DNA of 64,000 bases from Ignavibacteriales bacterium. GTDB lineage: Bacteria > Bacteroidota > Ignavibacteria > Ignavibacteriales > Melioribacteraceae. Where the stretch lies: contig JACOUS010000004.1 in NCBI GenBank assembly GCA_016177735.1, positions 1-64,000 on the forward strand, given 5' to 3'. Position 1 is the stretch's first letter, and every line of letters starts with the position of its first letter. Below the pieces are notes generated by a model. It saw only the letters and a program-made list of their open reading frames with translations. It searched no databases and was not told where the DNA came from. Below are positions 1-6,923 of this stretch, piece by piece. Position numbers and translations under genes: made by a program.

Positions 1-88
1 CTGCTTTCGTGTACTTTCCAGATAATACATCTTGAACCACTTCCCATTTGAATGATTCGCTATAATAATTTGGTTTTTGATTTCCCAT
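1..88 (-). CDS. IS3-type transposase orfA, N-terminus only
   Basis: The first 29 codons of a minus-strand gene are visible before the window ends. They begin with ATG at 88 after an AGGACA-like ribosome site. The reading starts MGNQKPNYYSESFKWEVVQD and continues to a VLSGKYTKA-like stretch. This pattern, a basic start followed by a helix with FK.. VVQ.VLSGKYT, is typical of the helix-turn-helix OrfA subunit of IS3-group elements (IS150/IS51 type) in Bacteroidota-related bacteria. OrfA binds the element's ends and, through a programmed frameshift, forms the OrfAB transposase. Only the start is seen, so family placement is by resemblance and intactness cannot be judged. Confidence 0.6.
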   Translation of the reverse strand, partial: MGNQKPNYYSESFKWEVVQDVLSGKYTKA

Positions 89-141
89 TTTTGTCCTATT
101 TTTAGTTGACTTTTCTAGTCAACCTATTGCAGGACTATACA
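1..141 (-). mobile_element. IS3-family insertion sequence, one end (partial)
   Basis: Reading the minus strand inward from 141, the sequence starts TGTATAGTCCTGCAATAGG then TTGAC, followed by the transposase start at 88. A terminal TG and a short leader before orfA are usual for IS3-family ends. Positions 105-123 form a small palindrome (GTTGAC, 7 nt, GTCAAC) lying between the putative terminal repeat and the gene. The other end lies outside the window, so neither the matching inverted repeat nor the target duplication can be checked. Confidence 0.5.
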
Positions 142-155
142 ACATGAGCATGAGT

Positions 156-200
156 GAGTTTGCCCGCCAAAAAGATGGCGGGTAAACTCTTATTTTTTAT
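156..200 (+). terminator. Strong hairpin with T-rich tail; terminator or dispersed palindrome
   Basis: A 13-bp stem pairs 156-168 (GAGTTTGCCCGCC) with 177-189 (GGCGGGTAAACTC) around an 8-nt loop. It is followed on the plus strand by a T-rich stretch, which fits an intrinsic terminator. However, the CCCGCCAAAAA and GCGGG.TAAACTC segments recur near 48723-48745 inside decayed tRNA copies, so it may be a mobile palindrome that also terminates transcription. Confidence 0.5.
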
Positions 201-700
201 ATCTGCGGTGAAATTTCTTCTTCTTTCGGTTCAATCCCTTCAACGTGTTGTTCAACTTTTACTTTTACTACAACTTTTTTAACGGAAGTTGAAAGATTAA
301 TTGCAATGCCGGGCATGTGAATATCCGTTGGAAAGAAAACAGCAAAGGAACCGGCTTCGACACTTAAAAAATTTCCTTCGCCTTTCAAAAACATAATATC
401 TTTTTCTTCGTTGTATTCTTCGGTAACAATCATCTTCTGCGAATTGGAATATCCCATTCTTTCTTTTCCGGTAACAACGTATTGAATATCGAGATATTTT
501 TTGTGCGCTTCCCATTTGCCGGAGGAAAGCGGCTTGGTATCGTACTGCTGCACAATTGCGAAAACATCTTCGCCGTCAATTTCGTACTTACCCGGCTCAA
601 GATTATCGAAATTCGTGTTCATCAAATAAGTGAAAGCGGATTTAACTTTTTCTCCAAAAGAGAAATAGATGCTTGCATGTTTTAAAGTATCGAAGATCAT
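197..700 (-). CDS. YhcH/YjgK/YiaL (DUF386) family protein
   Basis: A 167-residue protein of the cupin-like YhcH/YjgK/YiaL family (EbgC-related), close to the family's usual length of about 150. Recognisable parts are the N-terminal segment with FDNLEPGKYEIDG, the central EAHKKYLDIQYVVTG block and the C-terminal FFPTDIHMPG block, which carry the conserved His and Glu residues of the family's metal/sugar pocket. E. coli YhcH (NanQ) accelerates anomer interconversion of N-acetylneuraminate, so a sugar-anomerase role is a reasonable inference. It is the last gene of a closely spaced minus-strand series that includes cell-wall-sugar enzymes at 3640-5848, which hints at amino-sugar handling. The exact substrate is unknown. 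Confidence 0.8.
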   Translation of the reverse strand: MIFDTLKHASIYFSFGEKVKSAFTYLMNTNFDNLEPGKYEIDGEDVFAIVQQYDTKPLSSGKWEAHKKYLDIQYVVTGKERMGYSNSQKMIVTEEYNEEKDIMFLKGEGNFLSVEAGSFAVFFPTDIHMPGIAINLSTSVKKVVVKVKVEQHVEGIEPKEEEISPQI

Positions 701-729
701 AAATTCTCCTCAATTAAAATTTTGGATGA

Positions 730-1251
730 CTACAACCTGAATAATACTCCGGCTGTTAAAACATAGAAATTGCTCTCAACATCCGTTGGAATGTTATCCA
801 ATTCGAGATTAAGAAAAACATACTTGATATCGCCGGTGAGCATTAAATTGCCGAGCGAAAGTTCAACTCCTCCGCCGATGTGATAACCGAAATTTTGCGA
901 TGTTTCATTTTTCAATCCGAGTGAATTATCGTAATCAGCTTTGTAATTGTACCAGCCGGCTCCGCCAGCGGCATAGATCATCGGCATTACATAAAGTATT
1001 CCGGTTGCGGTAACGGGATAGCTTGTTACTTTTATCTTACCGTCTTCATATTCTTCTTTGCGGTAACCGATTGAACCTTCAACGCCGATTAAATTTGCCA
1101 ATTTAAAACGCGCCGCAGCACCAAGAATTAACGCACCTTTATCGGCATCTTGAGTTTTGTAGTAACCCAATATTGGTCCTATTGCCGCTTCTTGTGCTTT
1201 TGCTGCTTGAGCAAAAATTAATAAACAGATAACCACTAATATTTTTTTCAT
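730..1251 (-). CDS. Secreted outer-membrane beta-barrel protein
   Basis: A 173-residue protein with a clear signal peptide (MKKILVVICLLIFAQAAKAQ). The rest is built of alternating hydrophobic/polar strands rich in Gly, Tyr and Leu, ending in an aromatic/hydrophobic VLFRL tail. This is the pattern of small OmpW/OmpA-like eight-stranded barrels. No catalytic motif is visible and I do not recognise a named family. It is 16 nt downstream of the CocE-like hydrolase and 29 nt upstream of the YhcH-like gene, so co-transcription is likely. Confidence 0.65.
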   Translation of the reverse strand: MKKILVVICLLIFAQAAKAQEAAIGPILGYYKTQDADKGALILGAAARFKLANLIGVEGSIGYRKEEYEDGKIKVTSYPVTATGILYVMPMIYAAGGAGWYNYKADYDNSLGLKNETSQNFGYHIGGGVELSLGNLMLTGDIKYVFLNLELDNIPTDVESNFYVLTAGVLFRL

Positions 1252-1267
1252 TGCCCGCCTCCGTATT

Positions 1268-3124
1268 TTATTCTATAACCGGAAAAGAAATTTTAGATGG
1301 ATATTCTTTGCCGAAATATACTTTATGTAACGCTTTTTGGAAATCTTCTTCTTTGGCATTATAGATATCAACAAATTTTTGCGGATTCATGTCGAACAAC
1401 GGGAACATACTGCTCTGAATTTGTATCATGATTTTGTGACCCTTTAAAAATGTGTGGTCAACATCGAGCAGTTTGACTTTAATATTTGTTACTTCGTTTG
1501 GTTCGAAAGGCTCCGGCTTCTCGTAACTGTTTCTGAATTTGCCGCGGAGAATTTCGTAACGGATTAATCTTTGATATCCGCCGAGCTCGATATTGTTCGG
1601 GTTCGGCTCGGGATCTTTTGCATCATCGGGGTAAACATCAATTACTTTTACAACCCAATCTGCATCTGTGCCGGAAGTTGAAACGAAGAGATCGGCAAAA
1701 AGCGGTCCGGCAATTACAACATCATTTTCGAGTAGTTCTGTTTCAAAAACCAAAACATCCGGACGCGCAGAAGCGAATCTTTGGTCTTCGTTCATGTACG
1801 GTTTGTGATATGTCAAATCGGAATCGTGAAAATGTGCTGTGTACGGAACCGGTTTTTTCGGGTCGCTGATAAATTCATCGAACTCATTTTTATTTTGTTG
1901 AAATTCCCATGTGAGTTCGTTTTTGCCGGAGAGGAATAAATTTTTTTGCACTGCATTCTTTGGAGGAAACTGATCGTAACTTTTCCATTCGTTCGAGCCG
2001 GTTCTGAAAGTTGTAACTTCGGGCAAATCAACTTTTCCTTTACCGTTTAAATAAAAATTGAAAAAGGGGAGAAGAATATTTTTGTTGTAGTAATTGCTGG
2101 TGGCTTGACCGAAACTAAAATCACCGAATGAAGTTCCGTCAGTACGAGCCCAGCCGCCGTGCGCCCACGGACCAATTACAAGCCGGTTTTTGTTCTCCTG
2201 ATTTTTTTCTTCAATCGAGCGGTAGATATTTAACGGTCCGTAGAAATCTTCCGAATCGTACCACCCGCCTACAACAAGCAGAGCCGGTTTTATGTTCTTA
2301 AAATGTGGAAGATTATTTCTCGATTGCCAGAACTGATCGTATGTTCCGTGTTCGGTAATTGCATTCCAGAAAGGAAATTTATTATGCAAAAAATTCTTTT
2401 GAAGATTTTGAAGAGGACCGATATCGAGAAAGAAATTGTAAATATCCGGTGATGGATACGGCGGAAGGTCTTTCCATTCCGTTGTTAATCCTTCTCTCGG
2501 CTGATCAAACACTTTGAAAAAGTTGAAAGCCATTGAAAGAGTGAGTGCGCCGTGATGATGCATATCATCGCAGATGAACCAATCGGAAATTGGTGCTTGC
2601 GGAGAAACTGCTTTGAGTGCCGGATGCGAATCGAGCGCTGCCATTGCGGCGTAAAAACCCGGATAGGAAATTCCCCAAATTCCTACATTGCCGTTGTGGT
2701 GTTCTAAATTTTTGATGAGCCAATCGATTGTATCGTAAGTGTCGCTCGATTCGTCAATATCTTTATTGCTATTCTTTTGAGGAATATATGCGCGCATGTT
2801 ATCATATTCGCCTTCGCTCATAAATTTTCCGCGTACATCCTGAAAAACGAAAATGAATCCTTGTTTTGTAAATTCTTCGCTCGGTCCCAATCTCTCGGGA
2901 TATTTATCTTCTCCGTACGGTGAAACAGTGTAAGGGGTTCTTACCATCAAAATAGGATAAATTTTTGTTGTATCCTTCGGCGTGTAAACGGAAGTAAAAA
3001 GTGTAATGCCGTCCCGCATAGGAATTTTATATTCTTTTTTAATGTAGTTCTCTTTTATCCAACCGCTGCCTTGTGCAAAAATTTGCGAAGTAAGTATCAT
3101 TAAAAACAGAATAGTTTTTTTCAT
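1268..3124 (-). CDS. CocE/NonD family (X-Pro dipeptidyl-peptidase S15-like) hydrolase, secreted
   Basis: A 618-residue alpha/beta hydrolase with a signal peptide (MKKTILFLMILTSQIFAQ). The S15/CocE fold shows in IPMRDGITLFTSVYTPKD near the start, the nucleophile elbow GIWGISYPGFYAAMA (Ser in GISYPG), the acid in VVGGWYDSEDFYGP and the His in GPWAHGGW. A C-terminal jelly-roll domain follows (from about residue 430, with GPLFADLFVSTSGTDADWVVK), as in cocaine esterase and alpha-amino acid ester hydrolases. These enzymes cleave acyl esters or amides; members annotated as peptidases often prove to be esterases. Location is periplasm or cell surface. The substrate cannot be deduced. Confidence 0.85.
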   Translation of the reverse strand: MKKTILFLMILTSQIFAQGSGWIKENYIKKEYKIPMRDGITLFTSVYTPKDTTKIYPILMVRTPYTVSPYGEDKYPERLGPSEEFTKQGFIFVFQDVRGKFMSEGEYDNMRAYIPQKNSNKDIDESSDTYDTIDWLIKNLEHHNGNVGIWGISYPGFYAAMAALDSHPALKAVSPQAPISDWFICDDMHHHGALTLSMAFNFFKVFDQPREGLTTEWKDLPPYPSPDIYNFFLDIGPLQNLQKNFLHNKFPFWNAITEHGTYDQFWQSRNNLPHFKNIKPALLVVGGWYDSEDFYGPLNIYRSIEEKNQENKNRLVIGPWAHGGWARTDGTSFGDFSFGQATSNYYNKNILLPFFNFYLNGKGKVDLPEVTTFRTGSNEWKSYDQFPPKNAVQKNLFLSGKNELTWEFQQNKNEFDEFISDPKKPVPYTAHFHDSDLTYHKPYMNEDQRFASARPDVLVFETELLENDVVIAGPLFADLFVSTSGTDADWVVKVIDVYPDDAKDPEPNPNNIELGGYQRLIRYEILRGKFRNSYEKPEPFEPNEVTNIKVKLLDVDHTFLKGHKIMIQIQSSMFPLFDMNPQKFVDIYNAKEEDFQKALHKVYFGKEYPSKISFPVIE

Positions 3125-3146
3125 ACAGTAACCCCCAATTCAAAAA

Positions 3147-3623
3147 TTATTTTTTTGATTTTTGCCATAGATTGAAATTTCGATTCATTTGATTGATATG
3201 CACGTCAATATGTTCGGAATAAATTTTGAGCCAATCATCCAGCGTAATTTTTCCTCTTTCTGGATGAACGGCATGATTAGCCCAAATTTCTTCGGGCAAG
3301 TTTTTCAGAAGATCGTAAGTCTGCATTCTCAGGTAGTTTACTATATCGAGTGCGTTATCGATATCTTGTTCGCGGTATTTTAATTTATCAGCCCATGAAT
3401 CTTGATCGTAAATCATTAGAGAGGAACCCGGCTCTGAAATTATTTTTCTGCATCGTGTGTAGCCGTTTACTTCGCTGTCTGCAAGATGAATTATGATTTC
3501 CCGTACGCTCCACTTTTCTGCCGAAGGTTTATAATCAAATATCTGGCGAGGATACTGCTGTAATGCCGTTTTGAGTTTCTCAAAACCTTGCCGGAAATTT
3601 TCGAGATGCTCTGTTCGGTTCAT
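3147..3623 (-). CDS. DinB-fold (DinB_2) protein
   Basis: A 158-residue four-helix protein of the DinB/YfiT superfamily. The N-terminal amphipathic helix, the EKWSVREIIIHLADSE segment (first metal-ligand His) and the C-terminal EHIDVHINQM segment (two more His) give the three-histidine metal site usual in this family. Such proteins act as metal-dependent thiol transferases (bacillithiol or mycothiol) or have unknown roles. It lies 16 nt downstream of the nucleotidyltransferase and 22 nt upstream of the CocE-like gene. A second, distinct DinB-fold gene lies at 5894-6370. Confidence 0.8.
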   Translation of the reverse strand: MNRTEHLENFRQGFEKLKTALQQYPRQIFDYKPSAEKWSVREIIIHLADSEVNGYTRCRKIISEPGSSLMIYDQDSWADKLKYREQDIDNALDIVNYLRMQTYDLLKNLPEEIWANHAVHPERGKITLDDWLKIYSEHIDVHINQMNRNFNLWQKSKK

Positions 3624-3639
3624 ATAAAGCCCTCCTCAA

Positions 3640-4356
3640 TTATAAATACTTTTTCGCTTCGATGAGATTTTCTTTTTTGCCCAGGTCAATAAACAGAGAA
3701 TTGCTGTGAGCAAAATACGTTATTCTATTCTCTTTTGCGATTGAAAGATAAAAATCGACGAGCGAAAAAACTTTTTCTTCCGGCATCATTTTAAGAACCG
3801 CCGGATCTGCAATGTGAATTCCGCTGAAGGCAAATTGTTCAAGTTTGCCGATGCTGTCTCTCGTTATTTTTGTCTCCGTTGTTTTTATGTTTTGCCAGCC
3901 GCAAAGATTTTTTTCTTCGTCGAATAAAAAATAGCGGGATGAATTTCTTTTTTGAACCGCAAGAGTTGCAAGTGATTTTGTCTGCAAATGAAAATTATAA
4001 AGTTCTCGAAGATCGATGTTTGTCAGCACGTCAACATTATGAACGAGGAAGGGTTGGCTGTCGTCGAAAAACCATGCAGCATTTTTCAGACCGCCGCCGG
4101 TATCCAGAAGCATTCCGCTCTCATCGGAAATTTTTATTTCGATCCCGAAATTATTTCTTGAATTGAGGAAGCTGGTAATCTGCTCTGCAAAATGGTGAAC
4201 GTTGATAATTATTTGATCGAAACCTGAGTTGATCAGTTTTGTAATTACAATTTCCAGAAGAGGAGTGCCGTTGATCTCAACAAGCGCTTTGGGTTTGTTG
4301 TTCGTTAAAGGCTGAAGTCGTGTTCCAAGTCCGGCGGCGAGGATGAATGCACGCAT
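3640..4356 (-). CDS. Sugar-1-phosphate nucleotidyltransferase, MurU-like
   Basis: A 238-residue nucleotidyltransferase. It opens with MRAFILAAGLGTRLQPLT and then KPKALVEINGTPLLE, the nucleotide-binding signature G-x-G-T-R plus the substrate-binding P-K. The acidic VHNVDVLTNIDL block supplies the metal-binding Asp. The length and motif set match MurU (MurNAc-1-phosphate uridylyltransferase) and HddC-like enzymes. The gene directly upstream encodes an AmgK-like sugar kinase, the natural partner of MurU in the recycling route that turns MurNAc into UDP-MurNAc without de novo synthesis. I infer that role from the pairing; GDP-heptose synthesis is the main alternative. Confidence 0.75.
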   Translation of the reverse strand: MRAFILAAGLGTRLQPLTNNKPKALVEINGTPLLEIVITKLINSGFDQIIINVHHFAEQITSFLNSRNNFGIEIKISDESGMLLDTGGGLKNAAWFFDDSQPFLVHNVDVLTNIDLRELYNFHLQTKSLATLAVQKRNSSRYFLFDEEKNLCGWQNIKTTETKITRDSIGKLEQFAFSGIHIADPAVLKMMPEEKVFSLVDFYLSIAKENRITYFAHSNSLFIDLGKKENLIEAKKYL

Positions 4357-4359
4357 AAT

Positions 4360-4417
4360 TTTTCACCGCAGAGCCGCAGAGCCGCAGAGCACCTCTGTCT
4401 CTCTGTGTCTCAGTGGT
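4360..4417 (-). repeat. CACAGAG/CTCTGCGG-type dispersed intergenic repeat
   Basis: The gap between the kinase-RapZ gene and the nucleotidyltransferase is filled on the plus strand by three direct copies of CCGCAGAG followed by CTCTGTCTCTCTGTGTCTC. The two halves are roughly complementary, so the region can fold back. The same vocabulary appears at 37796-37841, and a related TTCACGC..GCAAAGATCGC form at about 42573-42600. Such sequences are frequent in environmental Bacteroidota-like genomes; their function is not known. Confidence 0.6.
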
Positions 4418-5848
4418 TTATATTTTGGTATGTATGAGTTCAACATTAACATCAAATTCCTTTTTGAGATGAGCGGCAAGTCTTTCGGCGCAGTAAACAG
4501 ATCGGTGTTGACCGCCGGTGCACCCGTAACTGACCATCAAGTTAGCCCATTTATTATTTATATATTTTTTTACTGACACCTCAACGATGTTAAAAGTTTC
4601 CTTCAAAAAATTTTGTGCTTCGGGCAGAGCATCAAGAAAATTCTGAACAGGTTTATCTCTGCCGGTTAAGTGTCTGTATTTGTCAAGCTGTCCCGGGTTT
4701 TGAATTGTGCGGCAGTCAAATACAAATCCGCCGCCGTTGCCGGATAAATCAACCGGAAGGGGACTACGGTATGAAAAACTATTTACAGTCACCGTCAATT
4801 TTTCGTTTGACGGTTTTTCCCATCTAAATTTTTTTAGCTCGTTTGAAAGCAGCATCTGCTCGAGCGCATTTCGCAATTCGGGAATTTTAATTTTGTCCAA
4901 ACCGTTTTTTTTCTCAAGAATCCACTCAAGATTTTTCAACGCGAAAGGAATGCTTTGCAGAAAATGTGCTTTCCCTTCAAAGTAACCGCGGTATCCGTAT
5001 GCGCCGAATGTTTGAAGCAGACGAATCAAAGCAAACGGAGTAAAATATTTTTTGAAATTTTTTGTGTCTAGTTTCTTAATTTTTTTTGCCGACGAGATGT
5101 AGTGTCCGAGAAATTCTTCGCGTAATTCAAAAGGAATGTTTGCTTTTGAATCGAGCAGAAGTGAAGCAATATCATATTGGAGTGCGCCTTTGCGCCCGCC
5201 TTGAAAATCGATGAAGTAAAGCTGATCGCCTTTTATCATAATGTTGCGCGAGTTGAAATCGCGGTACATGAAATAATTTGAATCGGCTTTGAGCAGAAAA
5301 TCCGTTAATGTTTTGAAATCGTTTTCGAGCTTCTCTTCATCGAAATAAATTTTAGCAAGTTTCAGGAAATAATATTTGAAGTAGTTCAAATCCCATTGAA
5401 TCGATTGCCGGTCAAATTTTTTTCGCGGATAACATTTTGAATAATCCAATCCATTCGAAGCGGTAATCTGGAATTTCGGAAGTTCAGCAATCGCCCGTTT
5501 GTAAAAAGAAATAACATCGTCGGGAAAATTTTCACCGGTTCGTTTCTCATTTAAAAGAGAAAACAAAGTTTGGCTGCCGATATCTTTGAGAAGATAAATC
5601 CCGTTTTTAAGATCGGCGGATAAAATTTTCGGGACATCCAGTTTGTGCTTCAAAAAATGTTTGGTCAAATAGACGAATGCCTTGTTCTCGCGCAAGTCGG
5701 CATTAAACGCACCGATAGAAATTTTGTTTGCACTCTCAATTCTAAAATATATTCTCGATGAGCCGGATGCCGGAAGTGGAGAAATTTTTGTAACGCTTTC
5801 GTGTGCCCGCTTTTCGAAGAGCTGAATTAAATTTTCTTTGTGTGTCAT
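4418..5848 (-). CDS. Sugar kinase (AmgK/APH fold) fused to RapZ C-terminal domain
   Basis: A 476-residue two-domain protein. Residues 1 to about 335 are an aminoglycoside-phosphotransferase-fold kinase: the catalytic loop reads YRDFNSRNIMI and the metal-binding segment IDFQGGRKGALQYDIASLL, close to AmgK, the anomeric MurNAc/GlcNAc kinase. From about residue 350 a RapZ C-terminal domain follows: SFSYRSPLPVD, GFVFDCRTIQNPG, YRHLTGRDKPV and the hallmark SYGCTGGQHRSV. In E. coli this domain binds GlcN6P and sets GlmS levels. The RapZ N-terminal P-loop domain is absent. With the downstream MurU-like gene this suggests amino-sugar recycling with a built-in aminosugar sensor. The fusion may be common in this phylum; the coupling is inference. 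Confidence 0.8.
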   Translation of the reverse strand: MTHKENLIQLFEKRAHESVTKISPLPASGSSRIYFRIESANKISIGAFNADLRENKAFVYLTKHFLKHKLDVPKILSADLKNGIYLLKDIGSQTLFSLLNEKRTGENFPDDVISFYKRAIAELPKFQITASNGLDYSKCYPRKKFDRQSIQWDLNYFKYYFLKLAKIYFDEEKLENDFKTLTDFLLKADSNYFMYRDFNSRNIMIKGDQLYFIDFQGGRKGALQYDIASLLLDSKANIPFELREEFLGHYISSAKKIKKLDTKNFKKYFTPFALIRLLQTFGAYGYRGYFEGKAHFLQSIPFALKNLEWILEKKNGLDKIKIPELRNALEQMLLSNELKKFRWEKPSNEKLTVTVNSFSYRSPLPVDLSGNGGGFVFDCRTIQNPGQLDKYRHLTGRDKPVQNFLDALPEAQNFLKETFNIVEVSVKKYINNKWANLMVSYGCTGGQHRSVYCAERLAAHLKKEFDVNVELIHTKI

Positions 5849-5893
5849 TATAATTTCACGGATGATTTTCGTGTAAAGATTTATCCTTGTGTG

Positions 5894-6370
5894 CTAATTA
5901 TCGGTTGATAAAAATCTTTCTATTTGTCTTCTATGCCGTAGGATGTGAACAATCGCATGCTCGAACATCATCTCGATATCGTAGAATCCCCAGTTAGTTT
6001 CGCTGCGTGTGGCAATTATTTCGTTGTGACTCATATTCCATTTGCCTTCAACAGAATTTGTAGTGAAGACGAGAACCTTCTCGAACATCCTGATTGCATC
6101 TTGCGGAGTATCGACTTTGTAATCGGGCAAGTGGGGCGATAGTCCCAAAAAAATTCTGATTTGATTTGCATATCTGTAACCGGCAGCAACAACATGACGC
6201 ATAATTGTTTGTACCGAACGGCAATGCTCGTCGGTAGTTGTGTTGTCGTAAATTTTCACAAATTTTTCTTGAGGAATATTTTCAAGAATTTTTTTTAGAT
6301 CGACAAACGCGCGTTCGTACTCATCCATCAAAGCACCAATCGCGCCGGTACGGTAGTGTTTATTTAACAT
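5894..6370 (-). CDS. DinB-fold protein (second copy)
   Basis: A 158-residue DinB-superfamily protein, divergent from the one at 3147-3623. The helix with TIMRHVVAAGYRYANQIR supplies the first metal-binding His, and the C-terminal EHAIVHILRHRRQIERFL supplies the others. It probably binds a divalent metal in a four-helix bundle. It sits 45 nt upstream of the kinase-RapZ gene on the same strand and is probably the promoter-proximal gene of the minus-strand series. The substrate is unknown. Confidence 0.75.
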   Translation of the reverse strand: MLNKHYRTGAIGALMDEYERAFVDLKKILENIPQEKFVKIYDNTTTDEHCRSVQTIMRHVVAAGYRYANQIRIFLGLSPHLPDYKVDTPQDAIRMFEKVLVFTTNSVEGKWNMSHNEIIATRSETNWGFYDIEMMFEHAIVHILRHRRQIERFLSTDN

Positions 6371-6455
6371 AATAAAAATTCCATATAGAATAAGTTATGT
6401 GTTGTAAAATTATGCAAGCGGTGACTAAAGTCCTATACTTGAAAACCATTACAGT

Positions 6456-6500
6456 CCACTATCTTGTCTATGGCATCCCTCCGGGAAAAGATAGTGGCAA
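6456..6500 (-). repeat. Stem-loop repeat, TTGCCACT form
   Basis: A 10-bp stem pairs 6456-6465 (CCACTATCTT) with 6488-6497 (AAGATAGTGG). The enclosed stretch contains a small TCCC/GGGA hairpin. Read on the minus strand it begins TTGCCACT, the same opening as the structured repeat 20 nt away on the opposite strand, so it looks like a diverged, inverted member of the same family. The flanking GTGACTAAAGTC at 6421-6432 also recurs, inverted, near 22488. Confidence 0.6.
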
Positions 6501-6518
6501 TTACATTTAGTTTCTCGA

Positions 6519-6618
6519 AAAATTGCCACGAGATTTTCCGTGTAAACGGAATCCCGCAAAGCGGTGATATCTCGTGGAATAATAAAAAAATGAAGAACGG
6601 CTTTAGCCGCAATTTGCT
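6519..6618 (+). repeat. Three-way-junction dispersed repeat, copy 1
   Basis: The outer stem pairs 6526-6534 (CCACGAGAT) with 6569-6577 (ATCTCGTGG). Inside lie two perfect hairpins: 6536-6541/6546-6551 (TTCCGT, loop GTAA, ACGGAA) and 6554-6557/6561-6564 (CCGC, AAA, GCGG), with TGAT joining to the outer stem. About 22 nt later comes the palindrome CGGCTTTAGCCG followed by CAATTT. The first 58 nt are identical to copy 3 at 14949, and copy 2 at 12230 keeps the fold with changed bases. The repeat ends within about 10 nt of the antitoxin stop codon. Confidence 0.8.
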
Positions 6619-6625
6619 AATCGTA

Positions 6626-6853
6626 TTATAGTTGAAAATTTTTTTCAGCAACTTGCCGATACTTAATTTTATGCGGTACACCATTTAATTTCCCTACACG
6701 GAAAAATTTTAATCTTTTCTTCGATTCATCAAGCCAGACTTTCTCTATATCTTTATCAGGCTCATCAAGGCTTTTTAATATGCTGTCAACAATCAATAAT
6801 TTTTCTTTCGGGGACAGCTTCAAAACATTTCTGATAATTTCTTTACTGCTCAT
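6626..6853 (-). CDS. Orphan addiction-module antitoxin-like protein
   Basis: A 75-residue protein matching the small family of putative addiction-module components (TIGR02574-type): EIIRNVLKLSPKEKLLIVDS, then LDEPDKDIEKVWLDESKKRL and a VGKLNGVP segment. The N-terminal half is the helical DNA-binding/dimer part and the C-terminal half normally wraps a RelE/ParE toxin. No toxin gene is present on either side: downstream is repeat DNA and upstream is metH. The last dozen residues do not follow the usual ending, and the structured repeat starts right after the stop, so the module may have lost its toxin when the repeat arrived. Confidence 0.7.
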   Translation of the reverse strand: MSSKEIIRNVLKLSPKEKLLIVDSILKSLDEPDKDIEKVWLDESKKRLKFFRVGKLNGVPHKIKYRQVAEKNFQL

Positions 6854-6923
6854 TTATCCATCATCTTGTTTTTCATTCTTAACAAATGATAAATATTATT
6901 TGTTCGCATACAGAGTAATTCGG

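Noticed and set aside
6433-6684. 83-codon minus-strand frame overlapping the antitoxin
   Set aside because: It runs through the palindromic repeats and the antitoxin in another frame, without a ribosome site or family resemblance.
6371-6923. RelE/ParE toxin gene beside the antitoxin
   Set aside because: No frame of the right length or pattern is present on either strand; the space is repeat DNA.
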